Shown piece by piece: positions 8,456 through 17,308 of a DNA stretch of 64,000 nt. A program made the position numbers and the translations under genes. Location of the stretch: NCBI GenBank assembly GCA_958295525.1, contig OY282355.1:905504-969503 (forward strand), in the 5' to 3' direction. The notes beneath the pieces are model-generated. The model did no database searches and was not told where the DNA came from. It worked only from the letters and a program-made list of their open reading frames with translations. This DNA comes from an uncultured Dehalococcoidia bacterium (lineage in GTDB: Bacteria; Chloroflexota; Dehalococcoidia; Lucifugimonadales; Australimonadaceae). Positions within the stretch are counted from its first letter, which is position 1. Each line of letters opens with the position of its first letter.

Positions 8456-9439
8456 ATGAAAGCAGCCTGGTACGACCGCTACGGCCCGGCGCGCGACGTC
8501 CTGAACGTCGGCGAACTTCCCGACCCTCAGCCGGGGCCCGGCGAAATCCTCGCGCGCGTGCGCGCCTCCGGCGTCAATCCGTCCGACTGGAAGGCGCGGA
8601 CGGGCTCGCGCGGGCCGGAAATGCCCTTCCCCCGCATCATTCCCCACAGCGACGGCGCGGGCGAAATCGCCGCCGTCGGCGCCGGCGTCCCGCAGTCCCG
8701 CGTCGGCGAGCGCGTCTGGCTCTACGAAGGGCAGTGGCAGCGTCCGTTCGGCACGGCGGCGGAACTGATCGCCCTCCCGTCGGAGCGCGCCGTCACGCTC
8801 GCCGATTCCGTTTCATTCGAGGAAGGCGCGTGCATCGGCATTCCCGCGATGACCGCCCACCGCTGCCTCTTCGCAAGCGGCCCCGTCGCCGGAATGACCG
8901 TGCTGGTCACCGGCGGCGCCGGCGCGGTCGGCCACTACGCCATTCAGTTCGCCAAGTGGGGCGGCGCGCGCGTCATCGCAACCGTCAGTTCCGACGAGAA
9001 GGCCGAGCATGCGATGCGCTCCGGCGCGGACCATACGATCAACTACCGGACGGAAGACGTCGCCGACCGCGCGCTCGCCCTCACGGACGGCGAAGGCGTC
9101 GAGCGCATCGTCGAGGTGGATTTCGGCGGCAACCTCGCCGCGAGCAAGCGCGCCCTCCGGCTGAACGGCGCAATCGGCTGCTACGCATCCACCGGCGACC
9201 GCGAGCCTGCAGTGGAGTATCAGGCGCTCTCGCGCAAGAACGCATCCGTGCACTTCGTGCTCGTCTACTCCGAGCCGGAGGCCGCCAAGCGGCAAGCCTG
9301 CGCCGACATAACCCAAGCAATCGCCGACGGCGCGCTCACGCGCCCCGTCGCCGCCGTGATGCCGCTGGACGAAATCGCCGCCGCCCACGAACTCCAGGAA
9401 AGCGGCGCCGCCATCGGCAACATCATTCTCACCATCTGA
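8456..9439 (+). CDS. Zinc-independent alcohol dehydrogenase / NADPH:quinone reductase family (MDR)
   Basis: The 327-residue product opens MKAAWYDRYGPARDVLNVGELP and has the GroES-like N-domain with ARVRASGVNPSDWKARTG near residue 37, followed by the nucleotide-binding VLVTGGAGAVGHYAIQFAKWGGARVIAT near residue 149. That is the quinone-oxidoreductase branch of the medium-chain dehydrogenases. The cysteine and histidine ligands for catalytic zinc are not evident, so it should be a zinc-free NADPH-dependent reductase of enones or quinones. The ATG at 8456 is preferred over upstream in-frame codons because it is followed by the domain start and preceded by AAGGAG. It stands alone with its own promoter, divergent from argC. 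Confidence 0.9.
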   Translation: MKAAWYDRYGPARDVLNVGELPDPQPGPGEILARVRASGVNPSDWKARTGSRGPEMPFPRIIPHSDGAGEIAAVGAGVPQSRVGERVWLYEGQWQRPFGTAAELIALPSERAVTLADSVSFEEGACIGIPAMTAHRCLFASGPVAGMTVLVTGGAGAVGHYAIQFAKWGGARVIATVSSDEKAEHAMRSGADHTINYRTEDVADRALALTDGEGVERIVEVDFGGNLAASKRALRLNGAIGCYASTGDREPAVEYQALSRKNASVHFVLVYSEPEAAKRQACADITQAIADGALTRPVAAVMPLDEIAAAHELQESGAAIGNIILTI

Positions 9440-9549
9440 CCCGCCCGCATCGCTCCGAACGGATAAAACTCGCTGGGAACGCCTACCCTTCCGCCGACAG
9501 GTTGTGATTTAATTAACGCGCCCAGAACAGGAACTTGGGAGGGATTGCG

Positions 9550-10047
9550 TTGGAGACTGCCTTAGCCCAAAGCGAGTTGCTGAAAAGCCTCGCCCCCGAT
9601 CAGGCGGAGCGTCTCGCGAAACTGGCGACCAGCACGACGGCGAAGGCCGGAAGCGAACTCTTCAAGTCTGGCGACTACGCTCAGCATCTCTACGTCGTGC
9701 TCGACGGGGAGGTGGAATTGCATATGCAGGTCCCCGAGTGGTGGGGGATAGACACGCCGCACCGCAAGGTCTCCACGGCGAGGGCGGGCCAAGTCATCGG
9801 CTGGTCGGCGCTCGTGGAGCCCTACGTCTACCAACTCACCGCCGTCTGCGTGACGAACTCGACGCTCGCTCGTTTCGAGGGATCAGAGGTGTCCGAGTTC
9901 GCCATTCATGACCCGCTGGCGGGGCATCGCTTGCTCTCGCAGGTGCTCAAGGTCGTTTCCGGCAGATTTCACACGCTCGCGGAGGCGGTGATGGCGCAGC
10001 GGGCCGTGCAGGTGTCGCAAGCCGCCAGCCGCGGCGCCCACCGCTAG
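9550..10047 (+). CDS. Cyclic nucleotide-binding domain protein without a DNA-binding domain
   Basis: The 165-residue product, read from TTG at 9550, is a single cNMP-binding beta-roll: LLKSLAPDQAERLAKLA (residues 9-25), a KAGSELFKSGDYAQHLYVVLDGEVELHM block and a GQVIGWSALVEPYVYQLTAVCVTNSTLARF block. The phosphate-binding cassette is degenerate, so it may not bind cAMP. There is no helix-turn-helix after the roll; the C-terminal 40 residues are helical and Ala-rich. It may therefore be a sensor or adaptor and not a CRP-type regulator. TTG at 9550 is chosen over TTG at 9535 because GGGAGGG lies seven bases ahead of it. Confidence 0.8.
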   Translation: METALAQSELLKSLAPDQAERLAKLATSTTAKAGSELFKSGDYAQHLYVVLDGEVELHMQVPEWWGIDTPHRKVSTARAGQVIGWSALVEPYVYQLTAVCVTNSTLARFEGSEVSEFAIHDPLAGHRLLSQVLKVVSGRFHTLAEAVMAQRAVQVSQAASRGAHR

Positions 10048-10132
10048 GGATGCGCCGCGCCCCCTCTTCCGTCGTCCCGCATAGGCGGACAGGGAGACGC
10101 GGCGAGCGGCGCCGCCGAGGGATGACGAGCCG

Positions 10133-11479
10133 ATGACCGAACTTTACGAATTGACGCTGGCGCAGGCCGCCGCCGAGGTCGCGGCGCGGCGCCTCTCCGC
10201 CGCCGAACTGACGGAGTCGCTGCTCGCCCGCGCCGCGGATTTGGAGCCGCGCCTGCTCGCGTGGGCGACGCTTCTGCCGGAGCAGGCGCTCGCCGCCGCC
10301 CGCGCCTTCGACGCCGCCGGTCCCGCCGGACGCGGCCCCATCGCAGGCGTTCCCTACGGCGCGAAAGACATCTTCGATACGGCGGGCGTTCGCACGGCGG
10401 CGGGCTCGCGGATATGGGCCGACCGCGTCCCCGACGCCGACGCCGCGCCCATCGCCGCCGCCCGCGACGCCGGCGCCATCTTGCTCGGCAAACTCCACAC
10501 AACCGAATTCGCCGACGGCGACCCGGCGCCCACCTACAATCCGTGGAACGCGGAGCACACCCCCGGCGGCTCCAGCGCGGGCTCCGGCGCCGCAGTCGCC
10601 GCCCGCATAGTTCCCTGGGCGTTCGGCTCCCAAACTGTCGGCTCCGTTCTGCGCCCCGCCGCCTACAACGGCGTCGTCGGCCTCAAGCCCACGTTCGGGC
10701 GCGTCTCCCGGCGCGGCGTCATTCCGATGGCCTCGTCGTTCGACCACGTCGGCTTTCTCGCGCGCAACGCGGAGGACGCCGCGCTTCTGCTCGGGGTGTT
10801 CGCCGGGCGCGACCCGGACGACCCGGACTCCGCGGACGTTCCGCCCGACGACTACGCCGCCGCCGTTCGGGACGCGGACGCTCCGCCACGGATCGGCGTT
10901 TTGCGCGGCTGGTTCTTCGAGGAGGCCGGCGCCGAAACCCGCGAGGCGACGGAGGAAACCATGCGGCGGCTCGCCAACGCCGGAGCGCGAATCGACGAAG
11001 CGGACGCGGGAGTGGACTTCGCCCGCGCCTACGCCGCCCACCGCCTGATGCAAGAGTCGGAAATGGCCAACTGGCACGCGCCCCTCTACCTCGGGAACGA
11101 AGACCTCTACGGCCCGAAGATTCGCGTCTACTTGGACAACGGATTCGGCCACGCCGCCCGCGACTACGCCGCCGCCGCCGACTACCGCCGCGAGGTTCAG
11201 CGGCTCGCGCTCCGCGCCCTCGACCGCGTGGACGCTTTGCTCACGCCCACCGCATCCGGCCCCGCTCCCCGCGACCGCTCCCAAACCGGCGACACGCGCT
11301 TCCAGAGCATTTGGAGTTTCACCGGCTTCCCCAGCGTCTCCCTGCCTATCGGCTTATCCGCCGACGGACTTCCGCTCGGCGCGCAACTCGCCTCCGCGCC
11401 GTTCCAAGAGGCGCGCCTACTCCGCGCCGCCGCTTGGGTCGAGCGGACGCTGGGCGTCAGCCTCGCGCCTCCGCTGTAG
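10133..11479 (+). CDS. Amidase signature family hydrolase
   Basis: The 448-residue product belongs to the amidase signature family, which uses a Ser-cisSer-Lys triad. The lysine is in GVPYGAKDIFDTAG near residue 80, the Gly/Ser-rich signature HTPGGSSAGSGAAVAA is near residue 145, and the nucleophile serine is in SQTVGSVLRPAAYNGVVGLKPT near residue 168. The usual TDTGGSIRxPA is altered to SQTVGSVLRPA, but both serines remain. Substrates in the family range from Glu-tRNA(Gln) to small amides, and nothing here selects one. GatC or GatB is not adjacent, so a catabolic amidase is more likely than GatA. Start ATG at 10133 follows the cyclic-nucleotide protein by 85 bases containing a degenerate palindromic repeat. 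Confidence 0.88.
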   Translation: MTELYELTLAQAAAEVAARRLSAAELTESLLARAADLEPRLLAWATLLPEQALAAARAFDAAGPAGRGPIAGVPYGAKDIFDTAGVRTAAGSRIWADRVPDADAAPIAAARDAGAILLGKLHTTEFADGDPAPTYNPWNAEHTPGGSSAGSGAAVAARIVPWAFGSQTVGSVLRPAAYNGVVGLKPTFGRVSRRGVIPMASSFDHVGFLARNAEDAALLLGVFAGRDPDDPDSADVPPDDYAAAVRDADAPPRIGVLRGWFFEEAGAETREATEETMRRLANAGARIDEADAGVDFARAYAAHRLMQESEMANWHAPLYLGNEDLYGPKIRVYLDNGFGHAARDYAAAADYRREVQRLALRALDRVDALLTPTASGPAPRDRSQTGDTRFQSIWSFTGFPSVSLPIGLSADGLPLGAQLASAPFQEARLLRAAAWVERTLGVSLAPPL

Positions 11480-11509
11480 AGCCGCCGGCGCTCCCCCGGT
11501 TGGTCCCGC

Positions 11510-11750
11510 AAGGCAGGCAAGCGGACAGGATGCGAGGTTCCCGCCTACGCGGGCAGGGCGATAGGGCGCCCGCCCCGTATGAGGGCAAGGTTCCCGCAAA
11601 GGCGGGCAGGCGGACAGGATGCGAGGTTCCCGCATGGCGGGCAGGGCGATAGGGCGCCCGCCTCGTCTGGGGGCGAGGTTCCCGCCTACGCGGGAACGAC
11701 GGGACATAGGGTACGGGCAGGGCGATAGGACGCAGGGGGCAAGGCAGGGC
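11510..11750. repeat. Tandem, degenerate copies of the palindromic element (about 90-base period)
   Basis: The block GCGGACAGGATGCGAGG recurs at 11521 and about 11610, and GGGCGATAGGGCGCCCGCC recurs at 11568-ish and 11643-ish. Between them sit four variants of the TTCCCGC...GCGGG hairpin with altered loops. The region fills the whole gap between the amidase and the SDR gene and contains no coding sequence I can support. Confidence 0.8.
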
Positions 11751-11753
11751 CGC

Positions 11754-12494
11754 CTACTCCGCCCCCGGCCCCCACGTTTGGCCGAACTCGATCTTCCGGA
11801 GGATGCGCCCCGTCAACGCCATCGGCGGCTGCGCGAGCATCCAGAGGAACGACGGCTCCACCGTGGCCACGCTCTCCGTCGCGCGGGGGCCGCTCATATC
11901 AGTCCGCACGTAGCCGGGCGTCCAGACGTTGACCTCGATGTTTTGGCCGCGGACCTCCTCCGCGAGCGCGAGGGAGAAGACGTCGAGCGCGGCCTTCGTC
12001 GCGCTGTAGGCGACGCGGCCCGGCCTGCGCCGGAGCGCCATCTCGCTGGACACATTGACGATGCGGCCTCCGCCTTGCCGCTCCATCATGGGCAAAGCCG
12101 CTCGCGTGAGGTGGAACGGAGCGTTCAGGTTCACGTCCATCGTCGCCTGCCACTCCTCGACGGACATTTCGGCGATTCGCGCGTCGGGGTAGACGCCCGC
12201 GTTGTTCACGAGGATGTCCAGGCGTCCGGCGCGCGCGGCGGCCTCCTCGACGAGCGACGCGGCCTGGGCGGGCTCCGTGATCGCGGCGGGGATGGCGATG
12301 GCCTCGCCGCCCGCCGCCTCGACGGCTTCCGCCGTTCCGCGCAGCGTTCCGCCCTCGCCGGGGGATGCGTCGAGGGAGCGCGCCGTAACCGCGACCGTCG
12401 CGCCGCATCTCGCCATTGCGACGGCGAGGTGGCGTCCGATGCCCCGGCTCGCGCCGGTTATCAGGACCGCCTTGCCGTTGAGGTCGGGAATCAT
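11754..12494 (-). CDS. Short-chain dehydrogenase/reductase (SDR) family protein
   Basis: The 246-residue product is a classical SDR: NAD(P)-binding GKAVLITGASRGIGR near residue 7, LDILVNNAGVY near residue 97, catalytic Ser in RIVNVSSEMALRRRPGRV near residue 146 and the YSATK motif near residue 162 giving the Tyr-Lys pair. The C-terminus is slightly unusual (WTPGYVRTDMSGPRAT then a Trp/Leu-rich tail), so substrate specificity is not predictable. ATG at 12494 is the only sensible start. It is flanked on both sides by clusters of palindromic repeats and seems to be a single-gene unit. Confidence 0.9.
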   Translation of the reverse strand: MIPDLNGKAVLITGASRGIGRHLAVAMARCGATVAVTARSLDASPGEGGTLRGTAEAVEAAGGEAIAIPAAITEPAQAASLVEEAAARAGRLDILVNNAGVYPDARIAEMSVEEWQATMDVNLNAPFHLTRAALPMMERQGGGRIVNVSSEMALRRRPGRVAYSATKAALDVFSLALAEEVRGQNIEVNVWTPGYVRTDMSGPRATESVATVEPSFLWMLAQPPMALTGRILRKIEFGQTWGPGAE

Positions 12495-12539
12495 GGCTCT
12501 AGGATACCTTAGCCCGCCGGCGCGGGCGTGGGGGCAGGG

Positions 12540-12810
12540 GCGAGATTCCCGCCTACGCGGGAATGACGGGCGGGGAGGGGCGCGGGAAGGCGGACAGGGG
12601 GCCGATATCAGGAGACGAGGCGCGTTGCGCCCCGTGCGGCGCTTGCGCGCCTCTGGATTCCCGCCTGCGCGGGAATGACGGGGGCGAGGGGCGCGGGAAG
12701 GCGGACAGGGGGCCGTTATTCCCGCCTACGCGGGAATAACGGGGGCGAGGGGCGCGGGAAGGCGGACAAGTGGGCGAGATTCCCGCCTGCGCGGGAATGA
12801 CGATGCTTCA
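12540..12810. repeat. Cluster of four ATTCCC-N8-GGGAAT palindromes with conserved linkers
   Basis: Palindromes begin at 12545, 12657, 12718 and 12779. The last three are about 61 bases apart, separated by a conserved GC-rich linker containing GAGGGGCGCGGGAAGGCGGACA. The 12600-12660 stretch also carries the longer companion hairpins (GGCGCTTGCGCGCC and a GGAGACGAGGCGC block) seen elsewhere with the palindrome. Confidence 0.9.
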
Positions 12811-12819
12811 GAGAACTGG

Positions 12820-12893
12820 TCGGGGAGCCGGGATTTGAACCCGGGGCCTCTACGTCCCGAACGTAGCGCGCTGCCGGACTGCGCCACTCCCCG
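12820..12893 (-). tRNA. tRNA-Pro (anticodon CGG)
   Basis: The minus strand gives a 74-base cloverleaf: acceptor CGGGGAG pairs with CTCCCCG followed by A73, the anticodon arm is CTACG-TTCGGGA-CGTAG with anticodon CGG, and the T arm is CCCGG-GTTCAAA-TCCCGG. No CCA is encoded. Nearby minus-strand genes are more than 100 bases away. Confidence 0.94.
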
Positions 12894-13014
12894 ATTTCCG
12901 GCGGCCTCCCAATGAAGGGGAGGCTGTCGCTCCAAGTATAGCACAGGACGCTCTCCCGCGGCGCGCTGCTTCTTGCCCCGGGGCTAATCGCTCCCCGCAA
13001 CCGGCTGCTTCTTG

Positions 13015-13716
13015 CTACTCGGCTAGGCGCTCCTCTGCGGCGCGCAAGTCTTTCTGCGATTCGATGGATTGCCAGTAGGCGCCGCTCTCGAACGCAGCGA
13101 GCCGCCCCTCCGACGCTAGTTGCGGGAACGCCGCCGTCTCGTGGTCGCCGACGTCTGGGAAGCGCGAGACGGCCTCCTCCGTGAGGACGTAGACGCCCGC
13201 GTTCACCCAATAGGGCAGCGGCGGCTTCTCGCGGAACCCCGTCACCAGCCCGTCTTTCGCCTCGACGACGCCGAACGGGCTGATCATCGGCGTGAGCATC
13301 ACGGCGGCGAGCGCGCCCGCCTGCGTCCACGCCTCGATCAGCGGCGCGAGGGGCTGGTCGGTCAGGACGTCGCCGTTCGTGGCGACGACGGCCTCGCCCG
13401 CAAGCGCAGCCTCGCGGTAGCCGTTTTTGTACGCGCCGCCGCGCCCCAGCGGGGAAGCCTCCGCGATGCAGCGCGTCTCGAGCCCTGCGACGCGCGGCTC
13501 CGAGAAATGCCGCTCCACGACCTCGCTCAGGTGGCCGGTGAGCAGGAAGGCGCGCTCGATGCCGTTCGCCCGCAGCCACTCCAGATGGCGCTCCAGTATC
13601 GGCCTGCCGCCGACTTCCACCATCGGCTTCGGCCTGTCTTGCGTGAGCGGCCAGAGGCGCTCGCCTCTGCCTCCGGCGAGCACGAGGGCCGTCGTGATTT
13701 TCGCCGCGCCGCTCAT
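13015..13716 (-). CDS. Sugar-1-phosphate nucleotidyltransferase family protein
   Basis: The 233-residue product starts MSGAAKITTALVLAGGRGERLWPLTQDRPKPM; the GGxGxRL...PKPM signature binds the nucleotide in sugar nucleotidyltransferases such as mannose-1-phosphate guanylyltransferase and glucose-1-phosphate thymidylyltransferase. VATNGDVLTDQPLAPLI near residue 105 holds the metal-binding Asp, and GFREKPPLPYWVNAGVYVL near residue 150 is the second conserved block. It is shorter than GMPs with a C-terminal hexapeptide domain, so it is the catalytic domain alone. The start at 13716 is chosen since the domain begins immediately; upstream in-frame sequence is Arg-rich. Sugar and nucleotide identity are not resolved. 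Confidence 0.9.
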   Translation of the reverse strand: MSGAAKITTALVLAGGRGERLWPLTQDRPKPMVEVGGRPILERHLEWLRANGIERAFLLTGHLSEVVERHFSEPRVAGLETRCIAEASPLGRGGAYKNGYREAALAGEAVVATNGDVLTDQPLAPLIEAWTQAGALAAVMLTPMISPFGVVEAKDGLVTGFREKPPLPYWVNAGVYVLTEEAVSRFPDVGDHETAAFPQLASEGRLAAFESGAYWQSIESQKDLRAAEERLAE

Positions 13717-13845
13717 AGCGCGCAGTCTACCCGCAAGGCGCGGGCGGCGCAGCCCCTTGCTCCCTCTCGATTCGTCCATCGCCGCCCGGGTAGAGGCGCC
13801 CAAATATCGCGCGGCGTCCACGCTGAAGCCGGCGTCCCCCCTGCC

Positions 13846-15537
13846 CTACCCCGCCCGCAGCGCCGCCTCCGCCTCTTCGTCGCTCATGCCGTAGACGGCG
13901 CAGGCCGTCTCGCGGGAGACGTAGCCGTTGCGGAGGTCTGAGGCGACCCGCCCCCGGTCGCGGTTGCGCGGGTCGCCGACGCCGCCCGCCGACGCCGTCT
14001 CCATCCGCACGACGTCGCCGGGGGCGAGCGGAACGTTGGAGACGAGGCCGGTGTAGGTTTGCTCGCGCTCCGTGCCCGGATTCATCACGATGCGCCCCGG
14101 CCTGCCGCTCCCGCCGCCGTCCACTCCGTGCGCGGGGACGAGCGCGCGCGGCGTGCCCCCCGCGTACTGCGCCTGCGTCCGCACGCGGTACTCCCGCCGC
14201 AGCGCGAGGCCGCCCCGGTGCTCCCCCGCTCCTCCGGTGTCCGGCACGAGATTGAACTGCTGCATATCCACGTCGAACTCGGACTCGATGATCTCGACGC
14301 CCGTGTATTTCGCGCCGCCCGACCACGAGTGGCCGGTGCCCGTCCATCCGTCGCCGCCCGCGTAAGCGCCGTTGCCGGAGATGACGATTTCGTATTGCAC
14401 GTAGCGTTTCGCCGCCGCGCCGGTCGAGCCGAGCACCAGGAGGCCGGAGACGCTGTTGTGCGCCACCGCCGGACGCTCGGAGATCTTGCTCAGCGCCTCG
14501 AACACGACGTCTTCGACGACGGGCATCGTCATTGAGTAGAAGCCGACGGGCGCGGGGAACGTCGGGCAGATGACGCTCCCCTCGCGGAAGCGGCACTCGA
14601 TGGCGCGCGCCAGCCCGTGATCGTTCGAGACGTCGCCCATCATTGCAATCGCCGCGTAGTTCACCATGCCGCGCACGAACGGCGGGCGGACGTTCACCGG
14701 CCCGGCGGACTGATCGCCGGAGCCGCTGAAGTCCACGATCAGGCGGTCGCCCCGCTTCTCGACCGCGACGTGGATGCGGATGGTTTGGCCCGGGTTGGCG
14801 GAGTCGTCAATGAACGCCTCGGCCTCGGCGGAGCCGTCGGGCCAGCCCGCGATGATCCGCCGCGCCCGCGCCTCCGTGCGGTCGCCCATCCCCTCGAACG
14901 AGTCCAAGACCGCCTGCTTGCCGTAGGTCTCGACCGTATGGCCGAGCCGTCGGACGCCGATGCTCCAGAGCGCGCCCGCCTGCGCCTCCAAGTCGCCCAT
15001 CACGAGTTCGGGCGCGCGCGTGTTGCCCCGCAGGAATTGGACGACCTCGCGGTGGAGGACGCGCTGCCGCATAAACTGCACGGGGAGCACGCACAGCCCC
15101 TCGCCGAAGAGGTCGCGCGCGATGGCGTTCCGCGAGCCCGGCGACTGCCCGCCGATGTCCACTTTGTGCCCCATCGAGGCGCAGAAGGCGATGACCTCGC
15201 CGTCGGCGAACGCCGGCATTACGACGACCATATCGTTGGGATGGGGGCAGCCGGAGTAGTACGGGTGGTTGGTCAGGAAGCAGTCGCCCTCGCGCATATC
15301 CGCGATGTCGTAGAACTCCAGCACGCCGCGCACGCAGTCGGGGTAGGCGCCGAGGTGCGTGGGCAGCGGCGAGCGCTGGCCGACGACGTTCCCCTCGCGG
15401 TCGGTGATGCCCGCCGAGAAGTCGTGGGACTCGCGGATGATGGTGGAGTAGCCGGTGCGAAGGACGGCGGCCTGCATCTCGCGCACGATGCCGTCCAGCC
15501 TCGCTCTGATGACTTCTTGAGTGATGACGTCGGTCAT
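13846..15537 (-). CDS. hyuB: Hydantoinase B / oxoprolinase beta-type subunit
   Basis: The 563-residue product begins MTDVITQEVIRARLDGIVREMQAAV and continues TGYSTIIRESHDFSAGITD, the opening of the hydantoinase B/oxoprolinase family (usually 550-600 residues). NHPYYSGCPHPNDMVVVMPAF near residue 90 and FCASMGHKVDIGGQSPGSRN near residue 118 are typical metal- and substrate-binding blocks. With the ATPase-like subunit HyuA it performs ATP-dependent opening of hydantoin, oxoproline or similar rings, or carboxylation-type reactions. The presumed partner is at 17309 on the other strand, 1.8 kb away, so the two are not in one operon. The start ATG at 15537 begins the canonical N-terminus. Confidence 0.93.
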   Translation of the reverse strand: MTDVITQEVIRARLDGIVREMQAAVLRTGYSTIIRESHDFSAGITDREGNVVGQRSPLPTHLGAYPDCVRGVLEFYDIADMREGDCFLTNHPYYSGCPHPNDMVVVMPAFADGEVIAFCASMGHKVDIGGQSPGSRNAIARDLFGEGLCVLPVQFMRQRVLHREVVQFLRGNTRAPELVMGDLEAQAGALWSIGVRRLGHTVETYGKQAVLDSFEGMGDRTEARARRIIAGWPDGSAEAEAFIDDSANPGQTIRIHVAVEKRGDRLIVDFSGSGDQSAGPVNVRPPFVRGMVNYAAIAMMGDVSNDHGLARAIECRFREGSVICPTFPAPVGFYSMTMPVVEDVVFEALSKISERPAVAHNSVSGLLVLGSTGAAAKRYVQYEIVISGNGAYAGGDGWTGTGHSWSGGAKYTGVEIIESEFDVDMQQFNLVPDTGGAGEHRGGLALRREYRVRTQAQYAGGTPRALVPAHGVDGGGSGRPGRIVMNPGTEREQTYTGLVSNVPLAPGDVVRMETASAGGVGDPRNRDRGRVASDLRNGYVSRETACAVYGMSDEEAEAALRAG

Positions 15538-15636
15538 CGCGCCTCCCCTCGGCCTCGGCTCGGCGGCCCGGCCGCGCCCGATAACCTATGCGCCGCGCGG
15601 CGGGCTGTCAACATTGCGGAGGCGTTGGGCGAGGGG

Positions 15637-15873
15637 ATGAGGGGCGTGTGGGACAGCCGACCGGACAATGTCCACTTTGACGTCGTGGTGGAGATGTCCC
15701 GCCCGAGCGTGGTTCGCGCGCTCGCGGAGATACGGGCCTTCGCGAGCGTCATACACGGCGTTCCCCTGCCTCCGCGCGTCCAGCAGCGGCTGCACGCGCT
15801 CCCCTGCGGGCGCCGAGGGCGGGCGGCGCCGCCGTCAATCCCACCGGACATTGAAAGGATTGGCGACCGCTAG
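15637..15873 (+). pseudogene. Short ORF resembling the N-terminus of a Fic-family protein (likely relic)
   Basis: The frame from ATG 15637 reads MRGVWDSRPDNVHFDVVVEM, then SRPSVVRALAEIRAFASVIH and PLPPRVQQRLHAL, after which the sequence becomes Arg/Pro-rich and ends at 15873. The first 60 residues look like real protein and resemble, from memory, the segment before the Fic core in some Fic-family proteins. The catalytic HPFxDGNGR region is absent. Its 3' end overlaps the convergent membrane-protein gene. It lies in an otherwise empty 300-base gap. It is either a 5' relic of a Fic gene or a chance open frame. Confidence 0.35.
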
Positions 15874-16476
15874 GAATATGGACAAGCCTGCCAGCGCGAA
15901 GAGGAGGAACAGCGCGGCGAAAAGGCGCGCGTTTCCGCCGGTTGCAAGCCGGTTCACTCCTACGCCAAACTGCGCTATCCAAAGAACATACAGGAGGAAG
16001 AATGCGTAGTATTCCAGCGTCGCCCATAGCAGCGCCGCGACGATAACGCCTGTCGAGGCCAACCCTGCGGCGAGCGAACGCGGCGAACGAAGCGGCGCGA
16101 CTCTTCCAATGTGAATGAGCAAATTGACGGCGAGCGCAATTGATCCGGCCGCGAACACGGCGGACGCGGTGTCGCGCAAGGCCTGGTCGCCCCACGTATC
16201 GCTCATCAAGAATCCGATGACGATGTAAACTTGAAACGCCAGCGTCCCTAAAATCGCTTGCGCGAACACAAAACGTCTCAACGGCTTCTCCGCATGGGCG
16301 GACTTCACGGCGTTCCGCAACGCGAGAATCAATCCGAGAATCGAGAGGCCGAAGAAAGCGATAAAAGCGTCGATGGGGATGGAGAACGCTCCGCAGAGCA
16401 GAACGGGAACCGTTGCGAACAGCAAGCAGTTCAGGACGAACCTCTTTTCAACGCCCACTGGGTCCTGTCCTTTCAC
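15835..16476 (-). CDS. Hypothetical membrane protein
   Basis: The 213-residue product has a charged start (MKGQDPVGVEKRF) followed by about six hydrophobic segments, for example FVLNCLLFATVPVLLCGAF, FIAFFGLSILGLILAL, VFAQAILGTLAFQVYIVIGF and ALFLLFALAGLSIFLAV. No catalytic or transport motif is evident and I cannot assign a family. It stands between the hyuB gene and a second small membrane-protein gene, both on the same strand, with repeat-filled gaps. Start ATG at 16476; there is no strong ribosome-binding site, so the start could be internal. Confidence 0.7.
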   Translation of the reverse strand: MKGQDPVGVEKRFVLNCLLFATVPVLLCGAFSIPIDAFIAFFGLSILGLILALRNAVKSAHAEKPLRRFVFAQAILGTLAFQVYIVIGFLMSDTWGDQALRDTASAVFAAGSIALAVNLLIHIGRVAPLRSPRSLAAGLASTGVIVAALLWATLEYYAFFLLYVLWIAQFGVGVNRLATGGNARLFAALFLLFALAGLSIFLAVANPFNVRWD

Positions 16477-16532
16477 CGCGCCAGCGGAGGCCGCCTGCCT
16501 GCCTGATGCTCGCCCCTGCGTCGCCTGACTGG

Positions 16533-16690
16533 ATTCCCGCCTACGCGGGAATGACGGTACGTAAGGAGGGCGACCGCTCCCTCCTCGCTAGCCTTGCGCC
16601 AGAGGCTCGCCTCCGCTCCACGCTTGCTGTTGCGACTCCGCCGTCCCTGCGCCGCCCCGACGGGATTCCCGCCTACGCGGGAATGACGGC
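16533..16690. repeat. Two palindromic elements with a shared flank
   Basis: ATTCCCGCCTACGCGGGAAT occurs at 16533-16552 and again at 16665-16684. After each palindrome the sequence ATGACGG is followed by a GGAGGGCG(C/A) block, so the unit extends beyond the hairpin. The region fills the gap between two membrane-protein genes. Confidence 0.88.
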
Positions 16691-16739
16691 AAGTTGGAGG
16701 GCGCAGGAGCGCCCTCGCTCTAGCCTTTTTGCGCCAGCG

Positions 16740-17168
16740 CTAGCCTTTGCGCCAGAGGCGCAGGCCGATTGCGATGGCGACCGGGGCGTAGACGGGATGG
16801 AAGGCGGCCCATACCTGAACGTGCGCCTCCTGCGCCCACTCCCCTTCGCTGCCCGGGTTGAACCCCCAGAGCCAGTTCCAGAAGAAGGAGATCGCAAGCC
16901 CAACCACTGCGTAGAAGAGAACGTTCGCCTCCAGATAGCGCCGCGTGACCGGGCCGTCCTCGCTGCTGAAGTCGCGCTGCATCGCCATTTTGTCGTTCAG
17001 CGTCGCGAGGATCATCGGAACGAAGGAGGCGGCCATGAACCAGTCCCACAGTTTCCAGAGGGGGTAGTTCGGCGAGCCGTCGTGGTAGATGCCGGTGGCG
17101 ATGAAGTGGAGGCCGGTCAGCGCTCCGATGGCGACGACGCAGACGGCGATGAGACGGATGAGGCTCAT
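16740..17168 (-). CDS. Small hypothetical membrane protein
   Basis: The 142-residue product starts MSLIRLIAVCVVAIGALTGLH and has about four hydrophobic segments: residues 5-25, 44-60, 83-101 and 118-137. A charged loop DKMAMQRDFSSEDGPVTRRYLEAN lies between the second and third. It is not recognised. The ATG at 17168 is preferred over upstream in-frame starts because GGAGGAGCGAA precedes it directly. It diverges from hyuA, whose promoter lies in the 140-base gap. Confidence 0.75.
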   Translation of the reverse strand: MSLIRLIAVCVVAIGALTGLHFIATGIYHDGSPNYPLWKLWDWFMAASFVPMILATLNDKMAMQRDFSSEDGPVTRRYLEANVLFYAVVGLAISFFWNWLWGFNPGSEGEWAQEAHVQVWAAFHPVYAPVAIAIGLRLWRKG

Positions 17169-17240
17169 TTCGCTCCTCCTGGGCAGGGGCGGTCTCTGGG
17201 CTGTCGGGACGGCGGGAAGCATACGCCGGGCTTCCCCGCT

Positions 17241-17269
17241 TTGCAAGAACGGGGCGCCCCGCTTATAGT
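17241..17269 (+). promoter_or_regulatory. Probable promoter of hyuA
   Basis: TTGCAA (17241-17246) and TATAGT (17264-17269) are spaced by exactly 17 bases. The expected start near 17276 gives a leader of about 33 bases to the hyuA ATG at 17309. Confidence 0.6.
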
Positions 17270-17308
17270 TAGCGCCTGCGCCATATCCGCGAGAGGCCAA
17301 GCGTCCTT

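Noticed and set aside
9500-9534. TGTGA-N-like CRP half-site before the cyclic-nucleotide-domain gene
   Set aside because: Only one half-site is present and the partner TCACA is missing.
12540-12810. Regularly spaced palindromes that look CRISPR-like
   Set aside because: The intervening sequences are repeats of each other, the units are palindromic and no cas gene is near; the same element is dispersed through the window.
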